From assembly GCA_020852175.1 (NCBI GenBank), contig JADZBH010000055.1:1-64000 (forward strand): a stretch of DNA of 64,000 nt, given 5' to 3'. Position 1 is the stretch's first letter. Each line of letters begins with the position of its first letter. This stretch comes from Bryobacterales bacterium (GTDB lineage Bacteria; Acidobacteriota; Terriglobia; Bryobacterales; Bryobacteraceae). Position numbers and translations under genes: made by a program. Below the pieces are notes generated by a model. The model was not told where the DNA came from, did not search any database, and was given only the letters and a program-made list of their open reading frames with translations. Shown one piece after another: positions 52,131 through 60,152 of this stretch.

Positions 52131-52712
52131 ATGATCGCCGAGACCATCACTCTGGATGAAGAGGCCGCCGTGGAGGAAGACGCGGCACGGCCGGTGACGA
52201 TTCGCAAGGCGCGCATGCAGGACATCTCCGCCATGGCGCGGCTGATCAACAGCTATGCCAACAACGGGATCATGCTGCCCCGGAACGAACTGGATCTGGC
52301 CGAAAGCGTACGCGACTTCACGGTGGCCGAGCTTAACGGCCGTCTGGCCGGGTGCGCGGCGCTGCACTTCTATACGCCCATCGCGGGCGAGGTGCGCTCG
52401 CTCGCCGTCGCCGCCGCCGACAAAGGCGCGGGCGTGGGCCGGTTGATGGTGGAGGCGCTGGAGCGCGAAGCGCGCGAGTGCGACCTGGCGACACTGTTCG
52501 CCTTCACCTATGTGCCCGGTTTCTTCACAAAGCTCGGCTTCGAGCAGGTGGACCGGAATCTGCTGCCGTTGAAGGCGTGGAAGGACTGCCTGAGCTGTCC
52601 GAAGTTTCAAAGCTGCGACGAGATCGCGATGCTGAAGAAGCTGCGCGAGGTGGAATTGAAACCCGCCCCGGCGTTGGGGCCGTTCGTGCAGTTGCCCGTG
52701 GTGCGCGGCTAA
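52131..52712 (+). CDS. argA: N-acetylglutamate synthase, short GNAT type
   Basis: 193 residues. GNAT acetyltransferase: VTIRKARMQDISAMARLINSYANNGIMLPR, GCAALHFYTPIAGEVRSLAV, the acetyl-CoA loop ADKGAGVGRLMVEAL, FTKLGFEQVD. Position directly behind argC and argB and the small size fit the short NAGS of many phyla, as recalled for Mycobacterium ArgA. Two cysteine pairs near the C-terminus (SCPKFQSC). An AGGAGGG site precedes ATG 52131, 16 nt after argB. Confidence 0.85.
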   Translation: MIAETITLDEEAAVEEDAARPVTIRKARMQDISAMARLINSYANNGIMLPRNELDLAESVRDFTVAELNGRLAGCAALHFYTPIAGEVRSLAVAAADKGAGVGRLMVEALEREARECDLATLFAFTYVPGFFTKLGFEQVDRNLLPLKAWKDCLSCPKFQSCDEIAMLKKLREVELKPAPALGPFVQLPVVRG

Positions 52713-52718
52713 GGGCGG

Positions 52719-53663
52719 TTACAAGCCGGCCAGAACGTCCAGATCGACATTGCCGCCGGAAACGAGGATGCCAATGCGGCGCGGGCCGGCGGGCAGTTTG
52801 CCGTGCAGAACGGCGGCGGCGGCAACGGCTCCACTGGGCTCGACGAGCATCTTCATGCGCGCCAGCAGGTACTTCACCGTCTCCCGGATCTCGTCCTCGG
52901 TCACAAGGACAACCTGTTCCACGCGGTCGCGAATGACGGGAAACGTGAGTTCGCCAGGCATGGTGGCGCGGAGTCCGTCGGCGATGGTATCGGGCGGCGG
53001 AATCTCGACGCGCACCCCCCGCCGCAAGGAGAGCCAGACGTCGTTAGCCCCGGCGGGTTCGACACCGAACACGCGAATGCCTGGTTTGATCTCCGTGGCG
53101 GCGATGGCGGAGCCGGAGATGAGGCCCCCGCCTCCGATGCAGACGGCAAGAGCATCGAGACCGGGCGCATCATCAAGCAGTTCCATGGCGGCGGTGCCCG
53201 CTCCGGCCATGATGAGTTCGTGATCGAATGGCGGCACAAGCGTGGCGTTCGTCTCCGCGGCGATGCGCCGTCCGATGGCGGTACGGTCCTCTGTCAGCCG
53301 GTCGTAGGTAATGATTTCGGCCCCGTAGGCGCGCGTGGCGGCGAGCTTGCTGCGTGGCGCGTCGGAGGGCATGACGATGGTGGCGCGCGCGCCTGCGTGG
53401 CGCGCGGCAAGGGCGGCGGCCTGGGCGTGGTTACCCGAGGAGAACGCCACGATGCCGTTGCGAAGTTGTTCCCCGGTGAGCGAGAAGATGAGATTCGACG
53501 CTCCGCGAATCTTGAACGAGCCGCCCTTCTGGAAGTTCTCGCACTTGAAGAATGCTTCGCATCCGGCGCGTTCATTGAAGCTGGAACTGGTGAAAACCGG
53601 CGTGCGCCGGGCAATGGGGCGGATGCGTCCGGCGGCGTCGTGAATGTCGCGGAGCGTGATCAT
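52719..53663 (-). CDS. PLP-dependent threonine/serine dehydratase-like protein
   Basis: 314 residues, fold type II. LRDIHDAAGRIRPIARRTPVF, the PLP Lys51 in SFKIRGASNL, SSGNHAQAAALAARHAGARATIVMP, CIGGGGLISGSAIAA (phosphate-binding Gly loop), VEPSGAVAAAAVLHG, and SGGNVDLD near the end. No ACT domain, so it is catabolic-type threonine dehydratase or serine racemase-like; ilvA is possible. It is 6 nt from the GH29 fucosidase on the same strand. Confidence 0.88.
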   Translation of the reverse strand: MITLRDIHDAAGRIRPIARRTPVFTSSSFNERAGCEAFFKCENFQKGGSFKIRGASNLIFSLTGEQLRNGIVAFSSGNHAQAAALAARHAGARATIVMPSDAPRSKLAATRAYGAEIITYDRLTEDRTAIGRRIAAETNATLVPPFDHELIMAGAGTAAMELLDDAPGLDALAVCIGGGGLISGSAIAATEIKPGIRVFGVEPAGANDVWLSLRRGVRVEIPPPDTIADGLRATMPGELTFPVIRDRVEQVVLVTEDEIRETVKYLLARMKMLVEPSGAVAAAAVLHGKLPAGPRRIGILVSGGNVDLDVLAGL

Positions 53664-53669
53664 GCGCGC

Positions 53670-54947
53670 TTATTGTTTGTCGAGAACGACGACGGTGTCG
53701 ATTCCGTCGCGTTGGGCCGGCAGCCGGAGCAGCACCGAGGCGCCCGAGGCCGACATCTCCACCTTCTGTCCGTTCAGCAGGCGGGCGTTTTTCACTTTGC
53801 CGAGCGAGGGCACGGCCAGCAGCTCGTCCGGCCAATCGAGCACATGGACGTAGACCTTGGAAGAGGTCTGCGTGGTGACGCCCCAGTTGCGCGGACTCAC
53901 AGGGCCGCCGCGCGTCGAGTAGATGGACTCGCCATGAGCGCCCATCCATTGGCCGATTTCACGCAGGCGCACCGTGAACTCCTCCTGGATGGCGCCGTCC
54001 GGCTTGGGGCCGACGTTCAGCAGGAAGTTGGCGCCGTAGCCGGCGGAGCGCACAAGGTACTGAATGAGGTCCTTGGTGCTCTTGAGTGACTTGTCCTTGG
54101 CGTTATAGCCCCAGGCCTTGTTGATGGTGTCGCAGGTCTCCAGCGGCAGGTCGCCGATGACGGAGTCGGCGCTGTGGCCGGCCGTGTTCTTGCCGGGCAG
54201 ATCTTTTTCAAACATCTGGAAGTCCTCGCCGGGGAAGGGCTTCAAGTGGTGGTTGCTGCCCACCAGCGCCGCGGGTTGCAGCCTGTGGATGAGCCGGTAG
54301 GTCCGGTCGATGCGCCAGTTGGCGTCGCGCTTGTCCCACATGCCGTCGAACCAGATGCCCGCGATGGGGCCATAGTTGGTCAGCAGTTCGGTGAGTTGGG
54401 CGTCCATGAAGTCGAGGTAGCGGTCGAAGTCGCCCGATTCCGGGCGGCCCGTGAACTGGCCGGTACGGCCTCGGGGGAAGTAATCGGGATGATGCCAGTC
54501 GAGTTGCGAATGGTAGAAGAAGAGCTTGATGCCCTGCTTGCGGCACTCCGCGGCGAGTTCCTTCAGGGGATCGCGTTTGAAGGGCGTGGCATCGACGATG
54601 TTCCATTTGTTCTGCCGCGTGGCGAACATGGCGAAACCGTCGTGATGCTTCGAGGTGATGGTGATGTACTTCATCCCGGCGGCCTTGGCGAGCGAAACCC
54701 ACTCGGCGGCGTTGAACTGAACGGGGTTGAAGCGCGGCGGCAACTGCTCATACTCGGAAACGGGGATCTTGCGGTTGTTCATCACCCATTCGCCGTCTTC
54801 CAGCACGCTATAGACGCCCCAGTGAATGAACAGTCCGAAACGGGCGTCCTGAAACCACTCGCGGGCTTTCAGGTTTTCCGGCGTAGGCGTGTAGGATTGC
54901 GCGCCGAGCGTGGCGGCGGCGGCAAGCAGTAGCGCAAGCGACTTCAT
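53670..54947 (-). CDS. Exported alpha-L-fucosidase, GH29
   Basis: 425 residues with a signal peptide (MKSLALLLAAAATLGAQS). TIM-barrel: FGLFIHWGVYSVLEDGEW (His-Trp-Gly), KHHDGFAMF, the nucleophile Asp201 in GIWFDGMWD, GYGANFLLNVGPKPDG. Retaining fucosidases release L-fucose from glycans. The C-terminal region (about 330-425) looks like a small beta domain. Acts in periplasm or outside. Good GGAGG site before the ATG. Probably one transcript with the following PLP gene and with the 2-hydroxyacid dehydrogenase upstream (18 nt). Confidence 0.93.
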   Translation of the reverse strand: MKSLALLLAAAATLGAQSYTPTPENLKAREWFQDARFGLFIHWGVYSVLEDGEWVMNNRKIPVSEYEQLPPRFNPVQFNAAEWVSLAKAAGMKYITITSKHHDGFAMFATRQNKWNIVDATPFKRDPLKELAAECRKQGIKLFFYHSQLDWHHPDYFPRGRTGQFTGRPESGDFDRYLDFMDAQLTELLTNYGPIAGIWFDGMWDKRDANWRIDRTYRLIHRLQPAALVGSNHHLKPFPGEDFQMFEKDLPGKNTAGHSADSVIGDLPLETCDTINKAWGYNAKDKSLKSTKDLIQYLVRSAGYGANFLLNVGPKPDGAIQEEFTVRLREIGQWMGAHGESIYSTRGGPVSPRNWGVTTQTSSKVYVHVLDWPDELLAVPSLGKVKNARLLNGQKVEMSASGASVLLRLPAQRDGIDTVVVLDKQ

Positions 54948-54965
54948 AAGAGGACCTCCAGCGGA

Positions 54966-55934
54966 TTAGTAACCGGCGCTCTTGTCCACCACGTTTTTCA
55001 GTGGCTGGCCGGCGGCAAAGCGGTCGAAGTTTTCGATGAATAGCTCCATCGCGTCATTGAGCCAGGTGGCCGTATGATCGGCCGAGTGGGGCGAAATCAG
55101 CACGTTGTCGAGATCCCAAAAGGGCGACTCCTTGGGCAGCGGCTCGGTGGTGAACACGTCCAGCGCCGCCCCTCGAATTTTCTTCTGCTGGAGCGCCACG
55201 ATCAAGGCCTGTTCGTCCACGACGGCGCCCCGGCCCACGTTGATGAACACGGCGGAGGGTTTCATGGCGGCGATGGCGGCGGCGCCGATCAGCCCTGTGG
55301 TGTCCGGCGTGTGCGGGGCGGCGCAGACGACGAAGTCGGATTCGGCCATGAGTTCGAGCAGACGGTCCGGCGTGTAGGCAGCGTCGATCAGCGGGTCGCC
55401 GTGGGAGAGTTCGGGACGGCGCCGGAAAGCGATGATTTTCATGCCGAAGGCGCGGGCGCGCTCGGCGGTGAGCTGGCCGATCCGTCCATGGCCGACGATT
55501 CCCATGGTCTTGCCGTGAAGCTCTTCCACATCGAAGGGCGTGAACTCACGCGCCGCCTTTTGAACGGCGAGGCGCGCGAACGACTTGTCGAAGTAGAGGC
55601 AGCCGGCGATGACCCATTCGGCCAGCGAGCGGGCGAACACGCCGCGCGAATTGGTCATGGGTAGCGGACTGGCGACCAGTTCGGGGAAGAGAGAATTTTC
55701 CAGCCCGGCCGACAGGGAGTGGACCCATTCGAGCGACCGGCACTGCACGAACACATCGTGGAAGAGAGCCCGCGGCATCATGCCGTTCATCAGAACGTGC
55801 GCTTCGGGGGCGGCGTCGCGGAACATATCGGCGTTATCGCCAACCACGATGCGGGTGGATCCGGGAAGGCGGTCGAGCAGCGCGAGGTGGCCCGCATTGG
55901 GTTTCGACAGGACAAGCAGGGTGAGTGGTTTCAT
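54966..55934 (-). CDS. D-2-hydroxyacid dehydrogenase
   Basis: 322 residues. NAD-binding Rossmann half with MGIVGHGRIGQLTAERARAFGMKIIAF, TPDTTGLIGAAAIAAMKPSAVFINVGRGAVVDEQAL, catalytic Arg/Glu/His in ALDVFTTEPLPKESPFWDLDNVLISPHSA. Family reduces 2-keto acids; lactate, glycerate or related substrates cannot be told apart by eye. Followed on the same strand by the fucosidase, 18 nt away, hinting at a fucose-catabolism link (lactaldehyde/lactate), which is inference. Confidence 0.9.
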   Translation of the reverse strand: MKPLTLLVLSKPNAGHLALLDRLPGSTRIVVGDNADMFRDAAPEAHVLMNGMMPRALFHDVFVQCRSLEWVHSLSAGLENSLFPELVASPLPMTNSRGVFARSLAEWVIAGCLYFDKSFARLAVQKAAREFTPFDVEELHGKTMGIVGHGRIGQLTAERARAFGMKIIAFRRRPELSHGDPLIDAAYTPDRLLELMAESDFVVCAAPHTPDTTGLIGAAAIAAMKPSAVFINVGRGAVVDEQALIVALQQKKIRGAALDVFTTEPLPKESPFWDLDNVLISPHSADHTATWLNDAMELFIENFDRFAAGQPLKNVVDKSAGY

Positions 55935-55967
55935 GGCCGGGTGAAGTAACTAGGATATGCTGAAGGC

Positions 55968-56639
55968 GTGGCGGAGTTTTGCAGTTGTGGAGCGCAGTTA
56001 CCTGAGGATGCCTTGTTCTGCCACAGGTGCGGCAAGCCGCAACGGGAACTGCCGGACGTTTTCGCGCCGGAACCTCACGACGAGGAGCCGGCCGGGGAGC
56101 CTGTGCCGCCGCCGGCAGCCGCCTCGGGCTTGGAACCGGCTTTTTCCCCGGAAATCAACTTCCACAACCGCGTGGCGGTTCGTATCTGCCTGTTTTGCGC
56201 CGTGGTGGCAAGCGTGGTGTCGTCGTTGCCGCTGGGCGTGCTTTCCGTGTTCTGGCTGCTGCTGACGCTGCTGGCTTCCGGATTCGTGGCGGTGTACCTG
56301 TATCACCGGCGGTCGGGGATGTTCCTGGCCACGCGCGCGGGCGCGCGCATGGGCTGGATGACCGGACTGTTTTACTGGCTGATTTCGATGATCGTCTTCG
56401 CGATGAAGATGGTGGCGGTGTCCGGGCGGGGCGGATTGGGCGCGATTCTGCGGGAGCAGATGGAGGCTTCCGCGTCGCGCGACGACGCGAACCTGCAAGA
56501 GGCTCTGCGGATCCTGGATTCTCCGCAAGGGATGGCCACGATGATCGTCTTCGTGCTGTTCTTCGCCTTTCTGTTTTTCACGGCGCTGCCTGCCATTGGC
56601 GGGGCGCTGGGGTCGAAGGTGATGGAGAAAGAAAACTAG
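55968..56639 (+). CDS. Zinc-ribbon plus membrane protein
   Basis: 223 residues from a GTG start. N-terminal zinc ribbon (CSCGAQLPEDALFCHRCGKPQ: two Cys pairs), a Pro/Glu-rich linker (about 25-65), then about four transmembrane segments with a soluble loop (GLGAILREQMEASASRDDANL). A cytoplasmic ribbon with a membrane domain is common in acidobacteria as DUF4282/DUF-type proteins; I do not assign one. 59 nt before the next small membrane gene. Confidence 0.75.
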   Translation: MAEFCSCGAQLPEDALFCHRCGKPQRELPDVFAPEPHDEEPAGEPVPPPAAASGLEPAFSPEINFHNRVAVRICLFCAVVASVVSSLPLGVLSVFWLLLTLLASGFVAVYLYHRRSGMFLATRAGARMGWMTGLFYWLISMIVFAMKMVAVSGRGGLGAILREQMEASASRDDANLQEALRILDSPQGMATMIVFVLFFAFLFFTALPAIGGALGSKVMEKEN

Positions 56640-56686
56640 CGCGGAGTGTCGCGGCCGGCGGGAACCCGGGGCCTGTTTGTTTCGTC

Positions 56687-56692
56687 TATAGT
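56687..56692 (+). promoter_or_regulatory. Possible -10 of the 56699 gene
   Basis: TATAGT 6 nt before the ATG at 56699. Too close for a ribosome site, so it fits a leaderless transcript. Confidence 0.35.
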
Positions 56693-56698
56693 GTCACC

Positions 56699-57088
56699 AT
56701 GACAGACGGGAAACGTGTGTTGACTGGGCATGTGGAACCGGCCTCGACGGCATTTCTGCGTCCTTTGAGCGCGCTGACGATCCTGGTGATCGACTGGCTG
56801 CTGTTCGGCGGGACGGCGGTGACGTTGGGCCTGGGAATGGTGTTCGAACTCACCATCGGGGCGATTCTGGCGGCCAGCGTGGTGGCGATTCTGCAAACGC
56901 GGGCCGGGGACCCGCGATGGTACTGGAAATCGCTGCTGGCAGCGGGCGTCGTGGGGATTCCCACGCCGGTGGCCGGCACCTCGTACGCCGTGGCGGTCCT
57001 CAGCCTGGCGGGCGTGAAGGGAGCGCTGGATCTGCTGCGCGGGGAGAAGCCGGCGCAGCCTCAGCCGCCTCCGGGGGCGGCCCGCTGA
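56699..57088 (+). CDS. Small membrane protein of unknown function
   Basis: 129 residues with about four hydrophobic segments (PLSALTILVIDWLLFGGTAVTLG, FELTIGAILAASVVAIL, SLLAAGVVGIPTPVAG, SYAVAVLSLAGVK). No known family recognised. The 3' 89 nt overlap the convergent radical SAM gene, so this reading frame there is doubly used. Located 60 nt after the zinc-ribbon gene. Confidence 0.65.
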   Translation: MTDGKRVLTGHVEPASTAFLRPLSALTILVIDWLLFGGTAVTLGLGMVFELTIGAILAASVVAILQTRAGDPRWYWKSLLAAGVVGIPTPVAGTSYAVAVLSLAGVKGALDLLRGEKPAQPQPPPGAAR

Positions 57089-58157
57089 TTTGCACCAGTC
57101 CGCCGGAAGGCGTTGTAGGAGCGGGCGGAGGAGGCTGGCGGCGAGGCGGCGTCAGCCATCGTTTCGGCAGCTTCGCCAGATATACGGCTCGTTCCACCCA
57201 GGGCAGCAGACGGCGCACGGTGGCGCCGTGCAGCAACAGACTGCCGGCTACCAGGGCGGGGTGGGGAATGGTGGTGCAGCAACGGGCGCAGATGGGAATC
57301 TCGCCGGCGCGCCCCTGAACGTGCAGGCGGCGCATGTCGCGCATCGCCTCGCCGTTGAAGATTTCGGGCATGGACTGGCGCCCCACGTTGCCCACCGGCG
57401 CGCCTTCCAGCATGTAACTCTGGCAGCACGGGTAGACGTCGCCGTTCCACTTCACATACATCGGTCCCCGCCACAGATAGTGGCAGGGATGCTTCCATTC
57501 GCCGCCTGCGTGGCCCGCGTCCGGGCGCATCAGGTTTGTCTCGTCTTCCTTGACCCGCACCTCATCGACGCCGGGAATGGCCGACCAGAAGCGGACGAAG
57601 CCGTCCACCTCGTGCGCGTTGCCCTCCATGCGGACCATCTGGACGACGATCTGCGGACCCCGGCCCAGTTCCTTCTTGCGGCGCGCGAAGCGGACGAAGT
57701 TCTCACGCACGGTTTCAAACTTGGCGCCCTTACGGTAGAACTCGAAGCTCTCCTTGGTGGCGCCGTCGAAGCTAAGCGTGATGTGGGCCAGAGGCGAAGA
57801 AAGCAGTTTCCCGGCGGCCTCCTCGTTCAACAGCGTCCCGTTGGTGGAAAGCAGCGTGTGGATGTTGTGCCGTTCACAGTATTCGATGCGGTCGAAGATG
57901 GCGCGGTCCAGCAGCGGCTCGCCAAGGCCGATCAGCATCATGTGCTCGGCCGAACGGCCGGTTTCGCGGACCAGCCGGTCAAAGATCTCCGCGGTCATAT
58001 CCTCCTTGGGTTGCTTGAAGGTTTCGCGGGGACACATCGGGCAATAGATATTGCATTTTGCCGTTGTTTCCACGATGTACTCCACCGGCAACGCCTGTAC
58101 GTCGTCGCGTCTGGTGAGGTACGCCCAGAGGAGTTTGGCCCGGTTCCAGGCTCTCAT
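57000..58157 (-). CDS. Radical SAM/SPASM domain protein
   Basis: 385 residues from ATG 58157 with a GAGGAAG site. Radical SAM cluster CNIYCPMC (Cys35, 39, 42), LIGLGEPLLD, THINTLLSTNGTLL, SFDGATKESFEFYRKG, then a SPASM-type C-terminal cysteine set (CHYLWRGPMYVKWNGDVYPCC, CARCC). Family members modify peptides or act as maturases; the C-terminal ~50 residues are Pro/Ala-rich and probably disordered. No obvious small peptide substrate gene upstream. Convergent and overlapping with the 56699 gene. Confidence 0.9.
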   Translation of the reverse strand: MRAWNRAKLLWAYLTRRDDVQALPVEYIVETTAKCNIYCPMCPRETFKQPKEDMTAEIFDRLVRETGRSAEHMMLIGLGEPLLDRAIFDRIEYCERHNIHTLLSTNGTLLNEEAAGKLLSSPLAHITLSFDGATKESFEFYRKGAKFETVRENFVRFARRKKELGRGPQIVVQMVRMEGNAHEVDGFVRFWSAIPGVDEVRVKEDETNLMRPDAGHAGGEWKHPCHYLWRGPMYVKWNGDVYPCCQSYMLEGAPVGNVGRQSMPEIFNGEAMRDMRRLHVQGRAGEIPICARCCTTIPHPALVAGSLLLHGATVRRLLPWVERAVYLAKLPKRWLTPPRRQPPPPAPTTPSGGLVQISGPPPEAAEAAPASPRAADPALPSRPPG

Positions 58158-58244
58158 GTAGCTTCCTCTATTGTATCCGCCGGCGCCGGAGACGGGCATT
58201 TCCGTTCCACCCATGGAGAGCGCGGTCTACAATAACGGGGGTGT

Positions 58245-58277
58245 ATGAGAAAAGAGCAGGATGCGTGTAACCGTTAG
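58245..58277 (+). other. Possible 10-codon ORF overlapping the start of the SDR gene
   Basis: ATG at 58245 opens a short frame MRKEQDACNR ending at a TAG 58275-58277, out of frame with the 58261 gene and overlapping its first codons. TACAAT 11 nt upstream. Could be coincidence; noted because it lies exactly at the translation start. Confidence 0.2.
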
Positions 58278-59175
58278 CGGCGCTTCGGGATTCATCGGCT
58301 CACGGCTTGTGGCGCATCTGGATGCGCAAGGGCATGAGGTGCACCTGCTGGGGCGCGCGGCCCGGAAAGGAATGCTGGCCTCAGCCCGGTTTTCCATTTG
58401 GGACGCGGCGGCGCATGAACCTCCGGTCGAGGCGCTGGAAGGCGCCGATGCGGTGATTCACCTTTCCGGCGAGCCTGTGGCGCAGCGTTGGACGCCGGAC
58501 GTGAAACGCCGCATCCGGGCCAGCCGCGTGGATTCGACACGCCTGCTTGTGGACGCGTTGAGGAAGGTGAATGCTCGGCCGAGGGTGCTGGTGTGCGCCT
58601 CGGCCACCGGCTACTATGGCGACCGTGGCGAGGAGACGCTGACGGAGACATCCACGCCTGGAACCGGGTTCCTCCCGGAAGTGTGCGTGGAGTGGGAGCG
58701 GACGGCTTCTCGCGCGCGAGAGTTCGGCGTGCGCGTGGTACCGGTGCGCACCGGGATGGTGCTGCATCCGGAGGGGGGAGCGCTCGATCAGATGTTGCCG
58801 CCCTTCCGTTGGGGCGTGGGCGGAAGGATCGGCTCAGGCCAACAGTGGATGAGTTGGATCCACATGACGGACATGGTGCGGTTGCTCGCGCACGCAGCCG
58901 TGACGCCGGGGTTGGACGGTTCCATGAACGCCACTTCGCCGAACCCGGTGCGGAACTCCGAGTTCACGCGGACGCTGGGACGGACGTTGCGCCGGCCGGC
59001 CATCCTGCCCGTTCCGGAGTTCCTGGTCGGCGTTTTGTTCGGCGAAATGGCCTCGGTGGTGACGGCCAGCCAGCGTGTGACGCCGCGGGCGGCGTTGGCC
59101 AGCGGGTTCCGCTTCGAACAGGAGCTGTTGGGACCGGCGCTGGCGCATCTGCTGGTCGAAAAGCAGGCAGAATAG
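58261..59175 (+). CDS. TIGR01777-type SDR epimerase-like protein
   Basis: 304 residues. Rossmann NAD(P) motif SGASGFIGSRL, IHLSGEPVAQRWTPDVKRRIRASRVDSTRLLV, ASATGYYGDRGEE (active-site Tyr region), and FGEMASVVTASQRVTPRAALASGF at the C-terminus; the whole matches the YfcH/TIGR01777 group. Role in cell-envelope or division metabolism is suspected for the family but not shown. Followed by an exported esterase 6 nt downstream on the same strand. Confidence 0.88.
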   Translation: MRVTVSGASGFIGSRLVAHLDAQGHEVHLLGRAARKGMLASARFSIWDAAAHEPPVEALEGADAVIHLSGEPVAQRWTPDVKRRIRASRVDSTRLLVDALRKVNARPRVLVCASATGYYGDRGEETLTETSTPGTGFLPEVCVEWERTASRAREFGVRVVPVRTGMVLHPEGGALDQMLPPFRWGVGGRIGSGQQWMSWIHMTDMVRLLAHAAVTPGLDGSMNATSPNPVRNSEFTRTLGRTLRRPAILPVPEFLVGVLFGEMASVVTASQRVTPRAALASGFRFEQELLGPALAHLLVEKQAE

Positions 59176-59180
59176 ACAGC

Positions 59181-60062
59181 ATGAGATTCGCGATTCCGAT
59201 CTGCCTGGCGGCGCTGGCCGCCAGTTTGCCCACGCAACGTCCCGTGAACGAACCCGCCGCGTTTTCGTTGTGGAAGGACGGCGCGCCGGGGGCGAAAGGG
59301 ACATCGGAGAAGGACATTCCCGCGTTGACGCCCTGGCTGGCTCCGCCGGAACGGGCCACGGGGGCGGCGGTAGTGGTGTGTCCGGGCGGGGGATACGGCG
59401 GTCTGGCCGCGGACCACGAAGGAAGGCAGATCGCGCAGTGGCTGAACTCGCTCGGCGTTTCGGCTTTCGTGCTGCGCTACCGCCTGGGCCCCGTTTACCA
59501 TCACCCGGTTGAGTTGGGCGACGCGGCACGGGCGCTGCGCACCGTCCGCGCGCGGGCGGCTGAGTTCGGCGTGGATCCCAACCGCGTCGGCATCTGGGGA
59601 TTTTCGGCGGGCGGGCACCTGGCCGCGACACTATCGACGCACTGGGACCGCGGCGACACCTCCGCCAGCGATCCGCTGGAGCGGGCCTCCTCGCGCCCGG
59701 ATTTCGCCATTCTCGCCTACCCCGTGATCACATTCACGGAAGCGTGGACCCACCAGGGCTCGAAGCGGAATTTGTTGGGAGACCACCCAGACCCGTCCCT
59801 GGCCCGGTGGCTGTCCAATGAACAGCAGGTGACGCCGGAAACGCCGCCCACCTTCCTATTCCACACCAACGCCGATACGGGAGTGCCGCCGGAAAACAGC
59901 GTGTATTACTATCTGGCGCTGCGTCGGGCGGGCGTACCGGCCGAACTGCACATTTACGAAAAAGGGCCGCATGGCGTCGGACTGGCCTGGACGGACGCGA
60001 TTCTCGGAACATGGCCGCAACGGCTGGCGGACTGGATGCGCACCAGAGGGATTCTGAGATAG
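59181..60062 (+). CDS. Exported alpha/beta-hydrolase (acetyl-esterase/BD-FAE-like)
   Basis: 293 residues with a short signal peptide (MRFAIPICLAALAASLP). AVVVCPGGGYGGLAADHEGRQIAQW (oxyanion HGG-like), nucleophile Ser in GIWGFSAGGHLAATL, Asp in NADTGVP, His in GPHGVGLAW. Resembles esterases that remove acetyl or feruloyl groups from xylan. Periplasmic or secreted. Six nt follow the SDR gene, so probably co-transcribed. Confidence 0.88.
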   Translation: MRFAIPICLAALAASLPTQRPVNEPAAFSLWKDGAPGAKGTSEKDIPALTPWLAPPERATGAAVVVCPGGGYGGLAADHEGRQIAQWLNSLGVSAFVLRYRLGPVYHHPVELGDAARALRTVRARAAEFGVDPNRVGIWGFSAGGHLAATLSTHWDRGDTSASDPLERASSRPDFAILAYPVITFTEAWTHQGSKRNLLGDHPDPSLARWLSNEQQVTPETPPTFLFHTNADTGVPPENSVYYYLALRRAGVPAELHIYEKGPHGVGLAWTDAILGTWPQRLADWMRTRGILR

Positions 60063-60152
60063 AATCCCTGACATCGGACTGAAACGCTGGGTCAACGCCG
60101 CTTACACCTTTACGTGCGACGTTCCTGGTGTCCTTCAGGAGGTCTAAACTTT

